Shown piece by piece: positions 9,710 through 17,640 of a DNA stretch of 57,055 bases. Origin of the DNA: Rhodospirillales bacterium (lineage in GTDB: Bacteria; Pseudomonadota; Alphaproteobacteria; CACIAM-22H2). The stretch's first letter is position 1. Every line of letters starts with the position of its first letter. A program made the position numbers and the translations under genes. Location: assembly GCA_947445225.1 (NCBI GenBank), contig CANFCX010000003.1, forward strand, positions 1 through 57,055. The letters are read 5' to 3'. Below the pieces are notes generated by a model. The model had not been told where the DNA came from. It saw only the letters and a program-made list of their open reading frames with translations, and did not search any database.

Positions 9710-10000
9710 TCATGGCAACGCGGCGAGGCGGAAAGGCCGGATTTCAACCTCCCGCCAGACATCGCCGACGGTATAGGGATCGGCCTTCAACCACGAATCC
9801 AGGGCGTCGCGCGAGGGAAAATCGAGCAAACAGGCCGAACCGATCATGCCGCCCGATTCGCCGAGGATCGCGCCCCCGGCGATGAAATTGCCCGCCTCCT
9901 TGAGCCGGGCGATGCCGTCAAGATGCGCCATTCGCGCGGCCCTGCGGCGTTCGGCCGCGCCGGCATCGGTGCCATCGTGGGCGATCAGAAGAAATTGCAT
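9710..10000 (-). CDS. YciI-family protein
   Basis: A 96-residue dimeric alpha/beta-barrel (ferredoxin-like) protein. Typical features are the N-terminal FLLIAHDG, R-x-x-x-x-HL (ARMAHLDGI), an asparagine/glycine turn (GNFIAGGAI), [16 protein letters not shown] and the terminal [12 protein letters not shown]. The His and Asp pair in HLDG and DPY are the putative active-site residues, but the physiological reaction is not established for the family. It lies 32 bases upstream of the acetoacetyl-CoA synthetase gene on the same strand, so cotranscription is likely. Confidence 0.88.
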   Translation of the reverse strand: MQFLLIAHDGTDAGAAERRRAARMAHLDGIARLKEAGNFIAGGAILGESGGMIGSACLLDFPSRDALDSWLKADPYTVGDVWREVEIRPFRLAALP

Positions 10001-10103
10001 CGGCGCCAGTATGGCTAAGGCCGAATCCCCTGCATAGGACGGACATCACACCTTCACCCAACAACCGATTCCCTTTGGGATTGGCCCATGCGAGTCTGCG
10101 GCG

Positions 10104-11036
10104 ATGTTCGATCGCGTGGCGGCGGGTCTCAAGAAACGTTGGCGGGCGTTGCCTGGCTTCACGCGCGGCGCCATCCTCATTCTGTGCGCGGCGGCCATCT
10201 CGTCGATGCAGATGGCCCAGATCAAATCGATGGGCACCCGGCTCGATACGTTTCAGGTCGGGTTTTTCCGCTTCGCCGCCGCGCTGATCGTGATCCTGCC
10301 GTTCGTCGCCAGGGCGGGGCCTTCGGCTTTTCTGACCGGCCATTTTCGGATGCATGCGGCGCGCGGGACGCTGAGCTTCTGCGCCCAGATTTTTACTTTC
10401 TACGCGATCATCCATTTGACGTTGGCCCAAGCTACGGCTCTGTCGTTCACCAAATCGCTGTACATGGTGCCGCTCGCCATCCTGGTGCTGGGCGAAACCG
10501 TGGGCTGGCGCCGCGCCCTGGCCACCGCCACCGGGTTCCTCGGGGTGTTGGTCATGATTCGGCCGGGTTACGCGGAATTCAGCCTGGCCGTGCTGGCCGG
10601 GCTGATCGGGCCGTTTTTCGTGGCCGATTCGGTGGTCGTGGCCCGCAAGCTCGCCCATCGCGAACAGCCGGTGACGATCTTGTTCTATTTCGGCGTCGTC
10701 ACCACGACCGTCTCGCTCGGCCCCGCCCTTTATGTGTGGCAGAACCCGACCTGGTTCGATCTTTTCCAGGCGTTCACGATCGGGGTGTCCGGTCTTTTGC
10801 TGCAACGCTGCCTGATCGGGGCCTATCAGGTGACCGAGGCCTCCGCCGTCGCTCCCTTCGACTACACTAGGCTGTTGTTCGCGGCGGCCGCCGGCTTCAT
10901 GCTGTTCGGCGAAATTCCCGATCCCTGGACCTGGGTTGGGGCCGCGATTATCGCCGGCAGTTCGATCTACATCGCCCGCCGCGAAACCAAACTCGCCCGT
11001 CACCGACCGCCGCCACCGCCGGAAGACGCGACCTGA
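10104..11036 (+). CDS. DMT-superfamily (EamA) inner-membrane transporter
   Basis: The 310-residue protein shows the ten-helix, two-repeat EamA architecture. The first repeat spans about residues 20-150 and ends in ALSFTKSLYMVPLAILVLGE. The second spans residues 160-290 and ends in APFDYTRLLFAAAAGFMLFGEIP, each with the conserved proline and Gly-Glu end motif. A short basic N terminus points to the cytoplasm. Such proteins export amino acids or other small metabolites, and the substrate cannot be inferred here. It is divergent from the yciI-like gene, and the proline-rich C-terminal tail (RPPPPPED) is unremarkable. Confidence 0.86.
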   Translation: MFDRVAAGLKKRWRALPGFTRGAILILCAAAISSMQMAQIKSMGTRLDTFQVGFFRFAAALIVILPFVARAGPSAFLTGHFRMHAARGTLSFCAQIFTFYAIIHLTLAQATALSFTKSLYMVPLAILVLGETVGWRRALATATGFLGVLVMIRPGYAEFSLAVLAGLIGPFFVADSVVVARKLAHREQPVTILFYFGVVTTTVSLGPALYVWQNPTWFDLFQAFTIGVSGLLLQRCLIGAYQVTEASAVAPFDYTRLLFAAAAGFMLFGEIPDPWTWVGAAIIAGSSIYIARRETKLARHRPPPPPEDAT

Positions 11037-11116
11037 CCCGCGGTTTAGGGGTGGCGGTCCAAATATTCGACGATCGGCGGCTTGGCCCTGCGGCGTTCAG
11101 GGGCTAGTCTCCGCCG

Positions 11117-11518
11117 ATGCTCACCCGATCCACCCTGCCGCCGACCCTGGCCGAGATCGAAGATTTGGCCCGCGCCGCCCTCAAGACCATCCCGGAGGAG
11201 CTGCGGAGTCACGCCCAGGACTTGGTCATCCGCGTCGAGGATTTTCCCGACGAGGAGACCGAGCGCGACATGGACCTCGAAACGCCGTTCGATATTCTGG
11301 GCCTCTATCAAGGCGTGGCGCTCGCCCGCCAGAGCGTGGCCGACGCGCCGCAGGACCTCAACCGCGTGTTCCTGTATCGGCGCCCGATCCTGGACTATTG
11401 GTGCGAGACCGGGGACGATCTCTACCGCATCGTTCGCCACGTCCTGATCCACGAAATCGGCCATCATTTCGGCTTCTCCGACGAAGACATGGACGCCATC
11501 GAGACCCAGAACGAGTAA
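11117..11518 (+). CDS. Small zincin-like metallopeptidase family protein
   Basis: The 133-residue cytosolic protein has the zinc-peptidase signature HEIGHHFG near its C terminus (two His ligands plus the catalytic Glu). Upstream family segments are EDLVIRVEDFPDE, LGLYQGVAL and VFLYRRPILDYW. This family (formerly DUF1025-like, minimal zincins) is common in alphaproteobacteria, and its substrates are unknown. It stands alone, converging on the glycosylase-like gene two bases away. Confidence 0.87.
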   Translation: MLTRSTLPPTLAEIEDLARAALKTIPEELRSHAQDLVIRVEDFPDEETERDMDLETPFDILGLYQGVALARQSVADAPQDLNRVFLYRRPILDYWCETGDDLYRIVRHVLIHEIGHHFGFSDEDMDAIETQNE

Positions 11519-11520
11519 CT

Positions 11521-12096
11521 CTAGTCCGCGAGATCGGCGACGGCGCCGCGCAGCACCGGCAGCAAGTCGCTCTCGAACCAGGGATTGCGCTTCAGCCAGC
11601 CCTGGTTGCGCCAGCTTGGATGGGGCAGCGGCAGGAAGTCGGGCAGGTATTCATCGAAGGCTTGGACCGTCGCGGTGACGGTCTCCTTGGCGTCCTTGCC
11701 CAGGTAATAGGCCTGGGCATAAGCCCCGATCAGCAGCGTCAGCTTCACGCGTTTCAACAAGGGGCGAAGCCGCGGATGCCACAGCGGCGCACATTCGGGC
11801 CGGGGCGGAAGATCGCCGCCCTTGGCGTCGTTTCCGGGAAAACAGAATCCGGTGGGCAGGACGGCGACGAGATTTTCGTCATAGAATCGGTCGCGGTCGA
11901 TGGCCAGCCAATCGCGCAATCGCTCGCCGCTCGCATCGTTCCACGGCACGCCGGATTCATGCACCCGCGTGCCCGGCGCCTGCCCCACGATCAACAGCCG
12001 CGCCGTGGCGGTCGCGCGCAGCACCGGCCGCGGGCCATGCGGCAGATGCGCCGCGCAAACGCGGCAGGCCCTGGCGGCTTCCAACTCGATGGTCAA
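11521..12096 (-). CDS. Uracil-DNA glycosylase superfamily protein
   Basis: DNA-repair glycosylase fold. Residues resembling motif 1 are LLIVGQAPGTRVHESG followed by PWNDASGERLRDWL, and the C-terminal motif is LPLPHPSWRNQGWLKRNPWF (HPSxRN). Two cysteines in ACRVCAAHLPHGPRPVL precede the domain. They match the N-terminal part of Fe-S-dependent family members, but the third and fourth ligands are not obvious. No ATG lies near the domain start. The TTG used gives about 10 residues before the CRVC, as in relatives, while the open frame continues 80 codons upstream as arginine-rich, unlikely protein. The start is therefore uncertain, the family call firm. Confidence 0.8.
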   Translation of the reverse strand: MTIELEAARACRVCAAHLPHGPRPVLRATATARLLIVGQAPGTRVHESGVPWNDASGERLRDWLAIDRDRFYDENLVAVLPTGFCFPGNDAKGGDLPPRPECAPLWHPRLRPLLKRVKLTLLIGAYAQAYYLGKDAKETVTATVQAFDEYLPDFLPLPHPSWRNQGWLKRNPWFESDLLPVLRGAVADLAD

Positions 12097-12339
12097 TTGT
12101 CGTTGAACGGCGCTCGGCGGCTTTGGAATCTCTTCGGCTCCCCCCAGGGCCGTGTGGTACCTTAACCACTGGAGCGGCCGAAGCAACCGGCCGCCGCCAG
12201 CCCAGTATCGGCGAGAGAATTCGCGCGATCCGGCGCCGATGGTTTCGCGCGCGGCGGCGTTTGTTCGATCGCCGCCGCGCCCGTTGCGCCGACCGCCGCG
12301 AGCGAGGACTAAAGTCGAGAACTTCCCTGGAAGCGTCAC

Positions 12340-14229
12340 GTGATCGCGAATCTCGCCTCAAAGGTATTTCGGTTTTTCGAGAGCCTGCTCGAACCCACGG
12401 AAAGGGAGCCGGACGCCACCCCGCCGCAGGAGTTGTGGGCCTTTTACTGGCACTATGCCCGCCAGGTCCGCGGCCTGGTGGTGTTGCTGTTCGCCTCGGG
12501 GTTGATCGTCGCCATCCTCGATACGACCGTCCCGGTGTTCATCGGCGAGGTCGTGGGCCTGATTTCCCGCGGCACGCCTGGAGAACTCTTCGAGGAATCC
12601 TGGCCGCGGCTGGTCGGCATGGCGGCGATCGTGTTGATCGCGCGCCCGATCGCGCTTTTGTTCCAGAACCTGATCACACTCCAGGCCATCAATCCCGGGC
12701 TGACCAACCTGATTCGCTGGCAGAGCCATTGGCACGTCGTGCGCCAGAGCTGGACGTTTTTTCAGAACGATTTCGCCGGCCGCATCGCCAACCGCGTGAT
12801 GCAAACCGGCCCGTCCTTGCGCGAAAGCGTCGTCGCCGCCACCAACGCGGTTTGGTACATCTTGATTTACGGGACCAGCGCCATCGTCTTGATGGCGTCG
12901 AGCGACGTCCGGCTGGCCGCGCCGGCGCTGGCATGGTTCGTCGCTTATGCGGTTCTCCTGCGTTATTTCGTGCCGCGCATGCGCGAGCGGTCGCGCCAGA
13001 TGTCGGAGGTGCGCTCGGCCCTGACCGGACGCGTCGTCGATAGCTACACCAATATCCTGACGGTCAAGCTGTTCGCCCGGCCGGACGACGAAGACCAATT
13101 CGTGCGGGCCTCGGTCGATAAACACACCGCGACCTTCCGCCAGCAAACCCGGCTGATGACTTTCTTCAGCGTCACGTTGTCGACCGTGAACGCGGCCCTG
13201 TTGGTCAGCACGGGTGCGGTCTCGGTCTTGCTGTGGAACAACGGCAGCATCGATGTCAGCGCCGTCGCCATGGCGCTGCCGCTCACCTGGAACATCGCCA
13301 GCATGGCCGGCTGGGTGGCCCAGAACGTCACCTCGATTTTCGAGAACGTGGGCACCGTGCAGGAAGGCATGCGGTCGATCGCCGTGCCGCGCCAGCTTCC
13401 CGACCGGCCGGACGCCGTACCCCTGCGCGTGGAGCGCGGTGAGGTAGTGTTCGAAGACGTGCGTTTCGGCTATGGCACGGTGCGCGGCGTGCTGCACGGC
13501 ATCAACCTGTCCATCGCGCCCGGCGAACGTGTCGGCCTGGTCGGCCGCTCGGGCGCCGGCAAATCGACCCTGGTCAATCTGCTGCTGGGTTTCTACGAAA
13601 CCGAGGCCGGGCGCATCCTGATCGATGGACAGGACATCGCCGGCGTCACCCAGGAAAGCCTGCGCGCCCACATCGCCATGGTCACCCAGGATACCTCGCT
13701 GTTGCACCGTTCGATCAAGGACAACATCCGCTACGGACGGCCGGGAGCGACCGACGAGGAGGTGATCGCCGCGGCCGCCAGCGCCCATGCCTTGGACTTC
13801 ATCGAGAAGCTGGAGGATTGGCTGGGACGCAAGGGGTTCGATGCCCATGTCGGGGAACGCGGCGTCAAACTGTCCGGCGGACAGCGGCAGCGCATCGCCA
13901 TCGCCCGCGTGATCCTGAAGAACGCGCCGATCCTGGTGCTGGACGAGGCAACCTCCGCGCTCGATTCCGAAGTCGAGGCCGCGATCCAGGAACAGCTCGG
14001 CACCCTGATGAAAGGCCGCACCGTCATCGCCATCGCCCATCGGCTGTCCACCATCGCCCGCTTGGATCGGCTGATCGTCATGGACCATGGCCGCATCGTC
14101 GAGGAAGGCACCCACGCCGAGCTGCTGGCCAGCGGCGGCCATTATTCGCGTCTGTGGCTGCGGCAATCGGGCGGGTTCTTCGAACCCGACGAGCCAGAGG
14201 CCGTCACCATCCCGCCCATCGGCGAATGA
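12340..14229 (+). CDS. ABC exporter, fused permease and ATPase
   Basis: The 629-residue half-transporter has an N-terminal cytoplasmic segment, six predicted transmembrane helices (about residues 45-340) and a C-terminal nucleotide-binding domain. That domain has Walker A GRSGAGKST (402-410), a Q-loop in MVTQDTSLLHRS, signature LSGGQRQR (about 511), Walker B ILVLDEATSALD and the H-loop IAIAHRLST. It acts as a dimer exporting a lipid, peptide or drug, and the specific substrate is unknown. The start is a GTG preceded by CTGGAAG. It is followed ten bases later by the phosphatase gene, so it may head a three-gene operon. Confidence 0.92.
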   Translation: MIANLASKVFRFFESLLEPTEREPDATPPQELWAFYWHYARQVRGLVVLLFASGLIVAILDTTVPVFIGEVVGLISRGTPGELFEESWPRLVGMAAIVLIARPIALLFQNLITLQAINPGLTNLIRWQSHWHVVRQSWTFFQNDFAGRIANRVMQTGPSLRESVVAATNAVWYILIYGTSAIVLMASSDVRLAAPALAWFVAYAVLLRYFVPRMRERSRQMSEVRSALTGRVVDSYTNILTVKLFARPDDEDQFVRASVDKHTATFRQQTRLMTFFSVTLSTVNAALLVSTGAVSVLLWNNGSIDVSAVAMALPLTWNIASMAGWVAQNVTSIFENVGTVQEGMRSIAVPRQLPDRPDAVPLRVERGEVVFEDVRFGYGTVRGVLHGINLSIAPGERVGLVGRSGAGKSTLVNLLLGFYETEAGRILIDGQDIAGVTQESLRAHIAMVTQDTSLLHRSIKDNIRYGRPGATDEEVIAAAASAHALDFIEKLEDWLGRKGFDAHVGERGVKLSGGQRQRIAIARVILKNAPILVLDEATSALDSEVEAAIQEQLGTLMKGRTVIAIAHRLSTIARLDRLIVMDHGRIVEEGTHAELLASGGHYSRLWLRQSGGFFEPDEPEAVTIPPIGE

Positions 14230-14239
14230 TGGAGGAAGG

Positions 14240-14761
14240 ATGAGTAAGCCGGTTTCTTCGCCCGAGCGCGCGCCGCTCCGCGTCCTGTTCGTGTGCACCG
14301 GCAACATCTGTCGGTCGCCGACGGCGGAAGGCGTATTCCGCGCCTTGGCCGAACGCGCCGGACTGGCGCGGGCCGTGGAGGCCGATTCGGCCGGCACCCA
14401 CGATTACCATGTCGGCGAGCCGCCGGATGAACGCAGCCAGATCGCGGCCAGGCGGCGTGGCGTGGAAATCGGCCAGTTGCGGGCGCGCCGAGTCGATGAC
14501 GGCGATTTCGATCGGTTCGACATGATCCTGGCGATGGACCGCGGACATCTTCGGATACTCCGGCGCCGCTGCCCGGCGGACAAGGCCGACCGCGTGCGAT
14601 TGTTTCTCGATTTCGCCCCCGGCCACGGCCAGGACGTGCCCGATCCTTATTTCGGCGAATCCAACGGGTTCGAGACGGTGCTCGATCTGGTCGAAAAGGC
14701 ATCGGCCGGTCTGATCGAGGCGCTGCGACCGTCGATCGCGTCCCGAGGCCCGGGGGCGTGA
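14240..14761 (+). CDS. Low-molecular-weight protein-tyrosine-phosphatase-type phosphatase
   Basis: The 173-residue cysteine phosphatase has the P-loop CTGNICRS (nucleophile Cys19, Arg25, Ser26) and the general acid Asp135 in VPDPYFGE. The start is well supported by GGAGGAAGG. The stop overlaps the GTG of the fructosamine-kinase-like gene. Some bacterial members encoded next to fructosamine kinases act on ribulosamine-5-phosphates on protein instead of phosphotyrosine. The neighbour here points to that role, which is an inference. Confidence 0.93.
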   Translation: MSKPVSSPERAPLRVLFVCTGNICRSPTAEGVFRALAERAGLARAVEADSAGTHDYHVGEPPDERSQIAARRRGVEIGQLRARRVDDGDFDRFDMILAMDRGHLRILRRRCPADKADRVRLFLDFAPGHGQDVPDPYFGESNGFETVLDLVEKASAGLIEALRPSIASRGPGA

Positions 14762-15609
14762 GCGGCACACTCGCCGACCGCATCGAAACCGCGATCGGAC
14801 GCCGGCCGCTGCACAGCGCGCCGCTTTCCGGCGGCTGCGTCAGTACGGTTCACCGCGTGAGCTTCGGCGACGGCAGCCAGGCCGTGGTCAAACAAACCGC
14901 CGCGGGCGGTCTCGCCCTCGAAGGTTTCATGCTCCGCTACCTTCACGACCGCACCAATTTGCCGGTACCCGCCGTCATCCACGCCGAGGACCGGCTGTTG
15001 ATCATGGAATATGTCGATGCCGGCGACGGGCTCGACGAAAGCGTGGAAGCCGAAGCCGCCGAGTTGCTGGCCGATCTTCACAACCTGTCCGCCGACCGCT
15101 TCGGTTTCGGCCGCGACACGTTGATCGCCGGCCTTCACCAGCCCAACCCGGAGGGCGACGATTGGCTCGCCTTCTTTCGCGACCACCGCCTTCTCTACAT
15201 GGCCGGGGAAGCGCAACGAGCCGGCCGCCTGCCGGGGCGGGCGATGCGCCGGGTCGAACACCTGGCGGGAAGGCTGCATACCTGGATCGACGGCCAGGCG
15301 CGGCCCTCGTTGATCCATGGCGATATGTGGGGCGGCAATGTGTTGGCGCGAAAGGGACGCATCGCCGCCTTTATCGATCCCGCGATCTACCACGCCGATG
15401 CGGAAATCGAGCTGGCGTTTTCGACGTTGTTTTCGACCTTCGGCCCCGCTTTTTTCAGCCGCTACGGCGAAATCCGCCCGCTCCGTCCCGGTTTTTTCGA
15501 GGCCCGCCGCGACCTGTACAATCTGTATCCGCTGCTGGTCCATGTCCGCCTGTTCGGCGGCGTCTATGTCGGCCAGGTCGAGCGAATTCTCAGCCGGTTT
15601 GGGAGTTAG
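14758..15609 (+). CDS. Fructosamine-3-kinase family protein (probable ribulosamine/erythrulosamine 3-kinase)
   Basis: Phosphorylates C3 of ketoamine sugars attached to lysines or N termini, making the adduct unstable so that the protein is freed. The 283-residue kinase fold contains Lys45 (AVVKQT), the catalytic loop HGDMWGGN (187-194, Asp189 and Asn194) and the metal-binding IDPA (Asp207). The start is a GTG overlapping the phosphatase stop, so translation is coupled. Bacterial members usually prefer ribulosamines over fructosamines. The gene converges on and overlaps thpR by 20 bases. Confidence 0.92.
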   Translation: MSGTLADRIETAIGRRPLHSAPLSGGCVSTVHRVSFGDGSQAVVKQTAAGGLALEGFMLRYLHDRTNLPVPAVIHAEDRLLIMEYVDAGDGLDESVEAEAAELLADLHNLSADRFGFGRDTLIAGLHQPNPEGDDWLAFFRDHRLLYMAGEAQRAGRLPGRAMRRVEHLAGRLHTWIDGQARPSLIHGDMWGGNVLARKGRIAAFIDPAIYHADAEIELAFSTLFSTFGPAFFSRYGEIRPLRPGFFEARRDLYNLYPLLVHVRLFGGVYVGQVERILSRFGS

Positions 15610-16171
15610 GGGCGCGCGCGATTGCGCCCTGGTCCTCGGCCAGTTCGTAATCCGCCTCCAGGCGATAGACCGCGCCGTTGCGGCCGCGGTGGCTGGAAAA
15701 CAACGCGAACCGCTCCACCGGGAAGGGCGGCGCGCGGAACAATCCGAACCGGCCGAGAAAGGCCGAAACCTTGGGCGCCGGCGCGTCGCGCAGCCGGGCG
15801 AGCGTCACATGCGGGAGGAATTTCCGACCCTCGGGCGCGAAGCCGGCGCGGACCAGCGCCGATTCGATCCGGTCGCGCAGCCCGATCAGGGGCGCGATCT
15901 TGGGCACCCCGGCCCATAAGGCGCGCGGCTGGCCCGAGGTCTCGAAATGGCCCACACCGGCCAGCTCGAGCAAAAAACGCGGCGAGCGCACCGCCAACAG
16001 CGCGCGGTCGATGTCCTCGATCCGGGGTTCTTCCACCTCGCCGATGAAACGCAGCGTCAAATGCATGTTCTCGACCGGCGTCCAGCGTGCGCCCGGCACG
16101 CCAGCATGCAGGAAGCCGAGGATTGTTCGCACGCTCGCGGGCAACTCGATGGCGACGAAGAGCCGGATCAT
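15590..16171 (-). CDS. thpR: RNA 2',3'-cyclic phosphodiesterase (2H family)
   Basis: Opens 2',3'-cyclic phosphate ends of RNA. The family was first described as a 2'-5' RNA ligase. The 193-residue protein carries both catalytic HxTL motifs, HLTL (His37) and HVTL (His121), in the usual spacing, and the N-terminal RLFVAIELP typical of the ThpR group. Its last 20 bases overlap the end of the convergent kinase gene. No partner gene is evident. Confidence 0.93.
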   Translation of the reverse strand: MIRLFVAIELPASVRTILGFLHAGVPGARWTPVENMHLTLRFIGEVEEPRIEDIDRALLAVRSPRFLLELAGVGHFETSGQPRALWAGVPKIAPLIGLRDRIESALVRAGFAPEGRKFLPHVTLARLRDAPAPKVSAFLGRFGLFRAPPFPVERFALFSSHRGRNGAVYRLEADYELAEDQGAIARAPNSQTG

Positions 16172-16217
16172 GGTTCAGGTGCCGCGCCGGGGGTCTATCC
16201 GCTCCTAAGAAATAGGC

Positions 16218-16904
16218 TCAGCTCCCGGCCGCGACCAGCTTTCGCACGAGCGGGAGCAGCCGGCCGACGATGATCTCCACACCCTTGGCGTTGGGATGGA
16301 TGCCGTCGGCCTGGTTGAGCGCCGGGTCGGCGGCGACGCCTTCCAGAAAAAACGGATAAAGGGGCACGCCGTGTTTTTCGGCCAAACGCTGGAACATGCC
16401 GTTGAAGTCGCGGCCGTAGTCGCGGCCGAAATTGGGCGGCGCCATCATGCCGGTCAGCAGCACGCGCAGGCCCCTGGCCCGCAATCGCGTGAGAATCGCA
16501 TCGAGATTGGCCTCGGTTTGTTTGGGATCGAGGCCGCGCAGCCCGTCATTGGCCCCGAGTTCGACGATGACGGCATCGGGCCGTTCGGCCAGGGCCCAAT
16601 CCAGTCGCGCCAGCCCGCCGGCCGAGGTGTCGCCGGACACGCCGGCATTGATAACCTGGATTGGCAGTCCCTCGGCGCGGAGCGCGGCTTCGAGCCGGAC
16701 CGGGAAGGCGTTGGCCGGCGGCAGGCCGTATCCGGCGGCCAGGCTGTCGCCCAACACGAGTATCTTGGCGCCGGATTGCGCCATCGCGGCTGTACACATG
16801 ATCGCGAGCGCGACCAGCCCGACGTTGACAATCGACAACAGCGGACGATATCCGGGAAACCTGCCATTGTTGTCCCTGCCCGAAAATCGCGCGAGAAGGC
16901 CCAT
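16218..16904 (-). CDS. tesA: TesA-like arylesterase / lysophospholipase (SGNH hydrolase)
   Basis: Periplasmic hydrolase of thioesters, aryl esters or lysophospholipids. The 228-residue protein has an N-terminal hydrophobic segment (about residues 22-42, ending AMA-QS) that looks like a signal peptide after a longer than usual basic leader. The SGNH residues are Ser54 (LGDSLAAGYG), Gly91, Asn119 (GANDG) and Asp200/His203 (DGIHPN). The start ATG has AAAGGGA before it and shares bases with the ATG of the divergent ABC gene. E. coli has the same divergent neighbours, tesA and ybbA-ybbP. Confidence 0.92.
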   Translation of the reverse strand: MGLLARFSGRDNNGRFPGYRPLLSIVNVGLVALAIMCTAAMAQSGAKILVLGDSLAAGYGLPPANAFPVRLEAALRAEGLPIQVINAGVSGDTSAGGLARLDWALAERPDAVIVELGANDGLRGLDPKQTEANLDAILTRLRARGLRVLLTGMMAPPNFGRDYGRDFNGMFQRLAEKHGVPLYPFFLEGVAADPALNQADGIHPNAKGVEIIVGRLLPLVRKLVAAGS

Positions 16905-17640
16905 GGATTCCCTTTCCGCTTCACCCGAAGCGATCGTCTCTCTGACCGATGTTCATCTAACACTGGCGAGCGCGGCGGGTGAGGTCAATATCCTGCGCGG
17001 GGTCAGCCTATCGGTCGATCGCGGCGAATCCGTGGCCATCGTTGGACCGTCCGGTTCCGGCAAATCGACCATGATGATGGTCATGGCCGGGCTGGAACGG
17101 CCCACATCGGGACGGGTGCGGGTCGCCGGCCTCGATCTCGGCGACCTCAGCGAGGACGGCCTCGCCTTGTTCCGCCGGGACACCGTCGGCATCGTTTTCC
17201 AGGCCTTTCACCTGATCCCGGCGATGAACGCGCTCGAAAACGTGGCCGTGCCGCTTGAATTCACCGGGCGGCGCGATGCGTTCGCGCGAGCCCGAGAAGC
17301 CCTTGCCGCGGTCGGGCTCGACCATCGGATGGACCATTATCCGTCGCAGCTTTCCGGCGGCGAACAACAGCGCGTGGCGCTGGCCCGCGCCGTCGCCACC
17401 GAACCGAAGCTGCTGTTGGCGGACGAGCCGACGGGCAATCTCGACGCCGTTACCGGCCGCGCCGTGGTCGATCTCTTGTTCGAGCTGCGGCAGCGGCTTT
17501 CGGCGACGCTGGTGTTGATTACCCATGACCGCGACCTCGCCTCGCGCTGTGAACGGACCGTGCGCCTCCAGGACGGCCGCGTCGTCGGCCCGGTGGCGGT
17601 GGTCAACAAAGCCGGCGCGGCGGGCGCGGGCCCGCGATGA
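16903..17640 (+). CDS. YbbA-like ABC transporter ATP-binding protein
   Basis: ATPase subunit (245 residues) of a MacB/LolD-type mechanotransmission ABC system. Walker A is VGPSGSGKST, followed by the Q-loop VFQAFHLIPAMNALENV, the signature LSGGEQQRVALARA, Walker B LLLADEPTGNLD and the H-loop LITHDRD. The LIPAMNALENVAVPL stretch is characteristic of the LolD/YbbA group. The start is preceded by GAGAAGG, and the stop overlaps the permease start as ATGA. The pair is divergent from tesA. The substrate is unknown; homologues have been suggested to act in the envelope. Confidence 0.93.
   Translation: MDSLSASPEAIVSLTDVHLTLASAAGEVNILRGVSLSVDRGESVAIVGPSGSGKSTMMMVMAGLERPTSGRVRVAGLDLGDLSEDGLALFRRDTVGIVFQAFHLIPAMNALENVAVPLEFTGRRDAFARAREALAAVGLDHRMDHYPSQLSGGEQQRVALARAVATEPKLLLADEPTGNLDAVTGRAVVDLLFELRQRLSATLVLITHDRDLASRCERTVRLQDGRVVGPVAVVNKAGAAGAGPR

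Noticed and set aside
12097-12339. N-terminal extension of the uracil-DNA glycosylase-like frame up to 12339
   Set aside because: The extra 80 residues are arginine/glycine-rich, match nothing in the family, and would cover the whole upstream region of the divergent ABC exporter gene.
12358-14397. A 679-codon open frame on the minus strand opposite the ABC exporter, and similar long antisense frames at 7794-9038, 22738-23766, 32698-34002 and 49314-51278
   Set aside because: High-GC codon bias on the real strand leaves few antisense stops. Their translations are His/Asp/Gly/Arg-rich, lack any domain, and lie fully opposite genes with complete catalytic motifs.
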